The position numbers were made by a program, and so were the translations under genes. Shown piece after piece: positions 1 through 3,305 of a stretch of 6,004 nt of DNA (position 1 is the first letter of the stretch; every line of letters begins with the position of its first letter). This DNA comes from Mycobacterium sp. GTDB lineage: Bacteria; Actinomycetota; Actinomycetes; Mycobacteriales; Mycobacteriaceae. Location: positions 1 to 6,004 of the forward strand of contig JAHBAP020000395.1 in assembly GCA_018500005.2 (NCBI GenBank), given 5' to 3'. Under the pieces are notes generated by a model that had not been told where the DNA came from, did not search any database, and worked only from the letters and a program-made list of their open reading frames with translations.

Positions 1-326
1 ATGTCGGCGGCAGCCGCACGCGCGGCATCGAGCACCTTGCCTCCACCGGCTCCGATGATCACCCGGGCGTGACCGCGAAGCGCGGCGTCTTTGATGCGGT
101 CGATCTCCTGTTGCGAGCATTGGCCGCCGAACTCGTGCAGGCGGTAGGTAATTGCCGCCCCGGCGAAGGACCGGTCCCAGACGTCGGACAACAGCCGGCT
201 GGCTGACCGGCCGGCAACGACCAAGGCCGGGCCGTCGAGTCCGAGCACCGCCATTTCCGCACCGAGTGACGCGGTGGCGTTCGGGCCCTGGGTGTAGCGG
301 GCGGGTGAACAGAAGACACGCAGCAC
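1..326 (-). CDS. Glycerol dehydrogenase-like protein (iron-containing alcohol dehydrogenase superfamily), N-terminal part
   Basis: The 108 complete codons visible encode the start of a GldA-type NAD-dependent polyol dehydrogenase, which in characterised members oxidises glycerol to dihydroxyacetone in the cytoplasm with a bound metal. Visible family marks are the N-terminal SPARYTQGPNA stretch (residues 7-17), the FGGQCSQQEIDRI segment (about 69-81) and the GAGGGKVLDAARA dinucleotide-binding motif (about 93-105). The metal-binding residues and the all-helical C-terminal domain lie beyond the left edge. The GTG start at 326-324 is chosen because it keeps the conserved N-terminus and follows a purine-rich GGGAGAG (335-329, minus strand); the next ATG, codon 25, would remove the family N-terminus. 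It is divergent from the small exported protein gene. Truncation is by the window edge, with no sign of decay. True substrate is unknown: members act on various diols and polyols. Confidence 0.85.
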   Translation of the reverse strand, partial: MLRVFCSPARYTQGPNATASLGAEMAVLGLDGPALVVAGRSASRLLSDVWDRSFAGAAITYRLHEFGGQCSQQEIDRIKDAALRGHARVIIGAGGGKVLDAARAAAAD

Positions 327-406
327 GGCTCTCCCACTTTCTCGGCCGGTGGATCGGGCTTGCGGCCGTAATGGTCTCGTCCTACCACGCGGGGCTCTTG
401 CCCTCC

Positions 407-420
407 TAAAGTCAGCTTGA
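407..420 (+). promoter_or_regulatory. Candidate -10 box of a leaderless promoter for the small exported protein
   Basis: TAAAGT at 407-412 matches the mycobacterial TANNNT -10 consensus. Seven bases separate it from the ATG at 420, so the predicted transcription start coincides with the A of the start codon. No SD-like sequence precedes this ATG, which agrees with a leaderless mRNA, a common arrangement in mycobacteria. No convincing -35 hexamer is visible. Inference from spacing only. Confidence 0.5.
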
Positions 421-770
421 TGATCAGCACGCGACGGAACCGCAGCCAGACGACAACGATGGCGGGGAAAGCATGGGCTGCCCTCACCGCGGGCGGTCTG
501 CTGATATCGGCTCAGCTATTCACCGCCCCGCCCGCTTACGCGTGTGCGGAGGGCCAACTTCAGGACACCGTCACCGGGATGTGCTGGTCCCAGTCCGGTC
601 AGGGTGAGACCTTCGGAGCCCCCGCCGACGGTCCATGCCTACCCGGTCGGCTGGGCAATTGTCTGGGCACCCTGCAGAAGAGCGTGCCCTCGACCGGCGG
701 CAGCGGACGGAATTCCGCGGTGCCGTGCGGATACGGCCCAGAGGGCGGATTCCCTTGCGGCTACTGGTGA
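420..770 (+). CDS. Small exported cysteine-rich protein of unknown function
   Basis: A 116-residue protein with a basic N-region (RRNR at 5-8), a hydrophobic core (about 18-36) and an AYA site before Cys42, consistent with a Sec signal peptide cut by signal peptidase I. The residues before Cys42 (AYA) do not form a canonical lipobox, so a lipoprotein is less likely. The mature part of about 75 residues has six cysteines (42, 55, 73, 81, 103, 113), an even number that would allow three disulfides outside the membrane. It contains a CLPGRLGNCLGTLQ segment (73-86) that I associate, from memory, with small secreted mycobacterial proteins, and it ends in the Gly/aromatic motif PCGYW. ATG 420 is preferred over TTG 417 because of the leaderless promoter spacing; ATG 459 is an alternative giving a shorter signal peptide, and neither has an SD. 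The gene is divergent from the GldA-like gene. No function can be assigned. Confidence 0.75.
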   Translation: MISTRRNRSQTTTMAGKAWAALTAGGLLISAQLFTAPPAYACAEGQLQDTVTGMCWSQSGQGETFGAPADGPCLPGRLGNCLGTLQKSVPSTGGSGRNSAVPCGYGPEGGFPCGYW

Positions 771-791
771 ATCGGGTTCGCTAGCGCCGGT

Positions 792-816
792 CCCGGCCGC
801 CCACTCCAGCGCCGGG
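792..816 (+). terminator. Weak GC hairpin after the small exported protein gene
   Basis: CCCGGC (792-797) and GCCGGG (811-816) form a perfect 6-bp inverted repeat with a 13-base loop, 21 bases beyond the stop codon at 770. There is no T-run after it. Mycobacterial terminators often lack a T-run, but GC-rich DNA also makes such repeats by chance, so this is only a candidate. Confidence 0.22.
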
Positions 817-847
817 CCTGCAGAGCGCCGAACAACCGATCGCCGAT

Positions 848-886
848 TTGCCAACGGCGACGGCACAGAGCAATACACTTTTCGCG
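848..886 (+). promoter_or_regulatory. Candidate promoter of a leaderless transcript for the decapeptide-repeat gene
   Basis: TACACT at 874-879 fits the TANNNT -10 consensus and lies six bases before the GTG at 886, placing the predicted transcription start on the G of the start codon. TTGCCA at 848-853 matches five of six bases of the TTGACA -35 consensus, but the 20-base spacer is longer than the usual 17 or so. No SD is present before GTG 886. The -10 box and its spacing are the stronger part of this call. Confidence 0.5.
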
Positions 887-1626
887 TGAACCTCGGCAAA
901 CTCATCACCGACCTCGCGATGACCCCCGTCCGGGTGGGACTGGTGGCGGCCGACCTCGGTCTCGCCGCCGGCGCCCTCGGACTGGGGGTTGTGAAGGAAG
1001 CCATGGGGGAAGACGGGCCACGCTTCGTCGAAGGACGGAAAGTTGACCCGCTCACGGAAATACTTCCCTTGCGTGGTGCGATCATCGGCGCCAACCGGGT
1101 TGCCGAGTTGACCGAACCCGACCGGGCGTTGGGCCGGATGCTGGCCCGCGGCGGTGCGGCCGACAAGCTCACCCGTCCGGGCGGCGTCGTCGACATGCTG
1201 ACCGCTCCGGGCGGGTTGCTCGATCGGTTGGACGTCGAAGGAAGCTCGCTGGAACGGATTCTTGAGCCCGGTGGGCTCATCGACAGGCTGCTCGACGAGG
1301 ATGGCCCGCTGGAGCGGATGTTCGCCGAGGACGGCCCCATCGAGCGGATGTTCGCCGAGGACGGCGTGATGGAACGGATCTTCGCCGACGACGGCATCGT
1401 CGACAAGCTCACGGTCAAGGACGGCCCCCTTGAACAACTGGCCGAGACCGCGGAAATCCTCAGTCGCCTGCAGCCCGCGGTGGATGCGTTGACGCCCACC
1501 GCCGACACCCTCGAAGCCGCGGTCGACACGCTCAACCGGATGGTCAGCTCGCTCAGTGCCATCACCGACCGGATTCCGCGGCGACGGCCGAGGCAGATCC
1601 AGGCCAACGGCGCCATCGAGGAGTGA
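886..1626 (+). CDS. Decapeptide-repeat protein of unknown function
   Basis: A 246-residue protein whose centre is ten consecutive ten-residue repeats (88-187) of approximate form x-G/D-G-x-h-D/E-R/K-h-h-x, where h is hydrophobic; residues 78-87 look like a degenerate extra unit. The N-terminus has a hydrophobic stretch (about 14-36, rich in Leu, Val, Gly and Ala) that could associate with a membrane, but there is no clear signal-peptide cleavage site. After the repeats comes a helical-looking region (188-226) with regularly spaced Leu/Val/Ile, then an Arg-rich segment (RIPRRRPR, 229-236). The reading frame is open upstream to 544, but that part overlaps the small exported protein gene and reads as non-coding. 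GTG 886 is chosen because a -10 box sits six bases before it. I recall similar DG/GG-type repeats in mycobacterial hypothetical proteins, but none with a known function. A scaffold or membrane-associated structural role is only a guess. Confidence 0.8.
   Translation: MNLGKLITDLAMTPVRVGLVAADLGLAAGALGLGVVKEAMGEDGPRFVEGRKVDPLTEILPLRGAIIGANRVAELTEPDRALGRMLARGGAADKLTRPGGVVDMLTAPGGLLDRLDVEGSSLERILEPGGLIDRLLDEDGPLERMFAEDGPIERMFAEDGVMERIFADDGIVDKLTVKDGPLEQLAETAEILSRLQPAVDALTPTADTLEAAVDTLNRMVSSLSAITDRIPRRRPRQIQANGAIEE
1147..1446 (+). repeat. Ten tandem 30-bp units encoding decapeptide repeats
   Basis: The units are exactly 30 bp, in frame, with no insertions. Most are diverged at the DNA level, but three neighbours are close: 1297-1326 against 1327-1356 agree at 26 of 30 bases, and 1327-1356 against 1357-1386 at 24 of 30. 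The encoded units include EDGPLERMFA, EDGPIERMFA and EDGVMERIFA. This points to growth by tandem duplication, with the EDG units the youngest, and to selection on the ten-residue period. Confidence 0.9.
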
Positions 1627-1641
1627 GTCGATCGGGCTCAC
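1623..1641 (+). terminator. Hairpin overlapping the stop codon of the repeat gene
   Basis: GTGAGTC (1623-1629) pairs with GGCTCAC (1635-1641) across a five-base loop, giving seven pairs including one G-T wobble. The TGA stop (1624-1626) lies in the left arm. Only a short TTT (1651-1653) follows, so this would be a weak or Rho-assisted terminator separating the repeat gene from the aminotransferase gene. Confidence 0.35.
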
Positions 1642-1661
1642 CGAACACCCTTTAAGAGTGG

Positions 1662-1678
1662 CCCGCGCGGGATAGGCT
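1662..1678 (+). promoter_or_regulatory. Candidate aminotransferase promoter with an adjoining palindrome
   Basis: TAGGCT at 1673-1678 fits the TANNNT -10 pattern and would start transcription near 1685, leaving a leader of about 30 bases that contains the SD. Directly upstream, 1662-1671 is a perfect 10-bp palindrome, CCCGCGCGGG, in the spacer between -10 and -35, where a repressor site could lie. No good -35 hexamer is seen. A GC-only palindrome can arise by chance at this GC content. Confidence 0.35.
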
Positions 1679-1703
1679 TCCACAGCGGAAGACCTACTGC
1701 GTG

Positions 1704-1710
1704 AAGGGGA
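1704..1710 (+). promoter_or_regulatory. Ribosome binding site of the aminotransferase gene
   Basis: The purine run AAGGGGA ends five bases before ATG 1716. It decides the start: the in-frame GTG at 1701 would place the SD inside the coding sequence and has no SD of its own. Confidence 0.6.
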
Positions 1711-1715
1711 TCTCG

Positions 1716-3140
1716 ATGAGCTTAGAGACGGGCGTCGCCACAACTTTTCCGGCCCATGACCCGGCCGGCTGGCGCCAACTCCCGAAGTCCTACACCCCCG
1801 TGGACCCTGCCCGGGTGGAAGCGCTCATGGCCAAGGAATGGGAACGCTACGCCAAGACCACGCCCGGGTCTGCCGACCACGCGGCACGGTCGGTCAAGAC
1901 CCTGCCGCTGGGCGTGACCAGCAGCTTCCAGTACTGGGATCCGTACCCGATGGGTGTGAAGTCGGCACGCGGGGCCTATGTCACCGACTGCGACGACCGC
2001 CAGGTGCTGGACCTGTCGATGGGGTTCGGCGCGATGCTCGTCGGCCATCTCAACCCCACGGTGGTGGCCAAGGTCAAGGAGTCCCTGGACGATATCGGGA
2101 CGCTGTTCGTGACCCCGTCGCCGATCTCCACCGAGGTCGCCGAGCGTTTCAAGCAGCGCTTCGGCGTGGACATGCTCCGGTTCACCAACTCCGGCACCGA
2201 GTCGACGATGTATGCGGTGCGCGCCGCGCGGGCCTACACCGGCCGCAAGGCGATCATCAAGATCGAGGGCGGTTACCACGGCGGCTACGACGGGCTGTCG
2301 GCGTCGGTCAAGCCGGGCATCGACGAGATCGGCCCGGCCGACGACCCGACCCCGCAGGCGCCCTTCGACGTCGAGCCCGGCGTCGTGCACACGGTGGCCT
2401 ACAACGACCTCGGCCAGATGGAACGCAAGCTGGCCGCCCACGCCAAGGACGTCGCCTGCGTGGTCATGGAGCCTGTCATCGAGAACCTCGGCATCATCCT
2501 GCCCGACGCCGGCTACGTGGCCGGGGTGCGCAAGCTGTGCGACGACCACAACGTGCTGCTGATCTTCGACGAGGTGAAGACCGGCCTGACCGCGGGCGCC
2601 CACGGCGCGGCCGCCCGTCTCGGCGTCAAGCCGGACCTGATCACCTTGGCCAAGTCCATCGGCGGCGGCCTGCCGCTGGCCGCGTTCGGCGGAACCGCGG
2701 AGGTCATGCAGGTCGTCGTCGACAACCGGATGGCGCACTTCGGCACCTACAACGGCAACCCGCTGTGCATGGCGGCGGCCATGGCGGTGGACGAGGTCGC
2801 CACCGACCAGGCGTTGGCCGCGGCCGAGCAGGTCAACGACAACGCCATGGAAGCCATGGACACCATCATCCGCGAATACGAATTGCCCGCCCACACCGTC
2901 GGCTTCGGCGTGAAGGGCTCGGTGACCTGGTCGCCCACCCCGATCCGCAACTACCGCGACTGGAAGCTGGTCACCGACTTCCATATCGCGGAGTTGGGAT
3001 GGCTGTGGGGCATCAACCGCGGCGTCCTGACCCCTCCCGGGATGGACGACCAGTGGCTGGTGTCACTGGCCCACACCGATGCGGATATGAACAAGTGGGT
3101 CGAGGCCTTCGGCGACCTGGCGAAGGAATTGCGCGCCTAG
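1716..3140 (+). CDS. Class-III PLP-dependent aminotransferase, glutamate-1-semialdehyde aminomutase-like
   Basis: A complete 474-residue fold-type I PLP enzyme of aminotransferase class III, cytoplasmic. Visible motifs in order are GHLNP (110-114), the phosphate-binding NSGTES (158-163), YHGGYDGL (187-194), the cofactor-ring Asp in FDEVKTG (Asp285), the Schiff-base Lys in LITLAKSIGGGLPLAAFGG (Lys313) and GTYNGNPL before the C-terminal domain. NSGTE, the YTGRKAIIK...YHG stretch and GTxxGNPL put it close to glutamate-1-semialdehyde 2,1-aminomutase (HemL). However, it has an N-terminal extension of about 40 residues, and DEVKTGLTAG...RLGVKPDL where HemL typically reads DEVMTGFR and then a different segment. 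I therefore read it as a HemL-family paralogue with an unknown amino donor and acceptor, not as the tetrapyrrole enzyme, and give no gene symbol. Neighbours include no haem-pathway gene. Codon use is strongly G/C-ending, as for a well-expressed native gene. Confidence 0.9.
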   Translation: MSLETGVATTFPAHDPAGWRQLPKSYTPVDPARVEALMAKEWERYAKTTPGSADHAARSVKTLPLGVTSSFQYWDPYPMGVKSARGAYVTDCDDRQVLDLSMGFGAMLVGHLNPTVVAKVKESLDDIGTLFVTPSPISTEVAERFKQRFGVDMLRFTNSGTESTMYAVRAARAYTGRKAIIKIEGGYHGGYDGLSASVKPGIDEIGPADDPTPQAPFDVEPGVVHTVAYNDLGQMERKLAAHAKDVACVVMEPVIENLGIILPDAGYVAGVRKLCDDHNVLLIFDEVKTGLTAGAHGAAARLGVKPDLITLAKSIGGGLPLAAFGGTAEVMQVVVDNRMAHFGTYNGNPLCMAAAMAVDEVATDQALAAAEQVNDNAMEAMDTIIREYELPAHTVGFGVKGSVTWSPTPIRNYRDWKLVTDFHIAELGWLWGINRGVLTPPGMDDQWLVSLAHTDADMNKWVEAFGDLAKELRA

Positions 3141-3187
3141 CAGTCGATCCTGTTCCGCCGCGCCGGTCGAGGGCACCCCTGCGTGCC

Positions 3188-3200
3188 CCGCGTCCCGCGG
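3188..3200 (+). terminator. Short GC hairpin after the aminotransferase gene
   Basis: CCGCG (3188-3192) and CGCGG (3196-3200) form a 5-bp stem with a three-base loop, 47 bases past the stop codon and before the DosR-like box. No T-run follows. Weak candidate, listed because it lies in the only gap where the aminotransferase transcript could end. Confidence 0.22.
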
Positions 3201-3219
3201 TCGGCAAACGTCACCGGAC

Positions 3220-3239
3220 CGAGGGACTTTGGTCCGCAC
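3220..3239 (+). promoter_or_regulatory. Candidate DosR (DevR) binding box
   Basis: GGGACTTTGGTCC at 3223-3235 matches the core of the mycobacterial DosR consensus TTSGGGACTWWAGTCCCSAA with one mismatch (G for A at 3231); the outer positions match less well. DosR is the response regulator of the hypoxia, nitric oxide and carbon monoxide dormancy response. The box centre is about 77 bases before ATG 3306. A -10-like GATTGT (3249-3254) sits so that its -35 region would overlap the box, as expected for DosR-activated promoters. The same bases can also form a 6-bp hairpin (3215-3220 with 3231-3236), so a terminator is an alternative reading. No second box was found nearby, although strongly DosR-regulated promoters often have two. 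Confidence 0.5.
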
Positions 3240-3292
3240 CTTCTCCGCGATTGTTCGCTGCGCGTGCTTCGCCGTGCTCGAATCAATTGAAC

Positions 3293-3300
3293 GGGAGGGG
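3293..3300 (+). promoter_or_regulatory. Strong ribosome binding site of the pectate-lyase-like gene
   Basis: GGGAGGGG ends five bases before ATG 3306. Two in-frame GTG codons, 3300 and 3303, precede that ATG; they overlap or lie too near the SD core, so ATG 3306 is the preferred start. Protein differences would be at most two residues. Confidence 0.7.
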
Positions 3301-3305
3301 TGGTG

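Noticed and set aside
59..487. 142-codon minus-strand open frame across the left divergent gap
   Set aside because: It is out of frame with the GldA-like protein, which has unmistakable family motifs. An AGGAGGG on the minus strand near 402-408 looks like an SD but has no well-placed start codon leading into a sensible protein.
544..885. Upstream extension of the repeat-protein reading frame to 544
   Set aside because: It overlaps the exported protein gene in another frame and reads as low-complexity Arg/Pro/Ala. GTG 886 has a correctly spaced -10 box.
1147..1446. CRISPR array or minisatellite explanation for the 30-bp repeats
   Set aside because: There are no spacers, units are directly adjacent, the frame is kept and protein conservation exceeds DNA conservation, so this is a coding repeat.
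781..1743. Long minus-strand open frames (639-1616 and 781-1743) opposite the repeat gene
   Set aside because: They are antisense shadows of a GC-rich coding region. Their translations are low-complexity Ser/Pro/Arg or Gly/Arg/Val mixtures with no recognisable domain, while the plus-strand frame has a clear repeat architecture and promoter.
1722..2984. 420-codon minus-strand open frame opposite the aminotransferase
   Set aside because: His/Val/Gly/Asp-rich shadow caused by G/C-ending codons on the plus strand; no family resemblance.
3215..3236. Hairpin CGGACC...GGTCCG read as the aminotransferase terminator
   Set aside because: Possible, but the stem is only 6 bp with a 10-base loop and no T-run. 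The DosR consensus match explains the same bases better. Kept as an alternative in the box entry.
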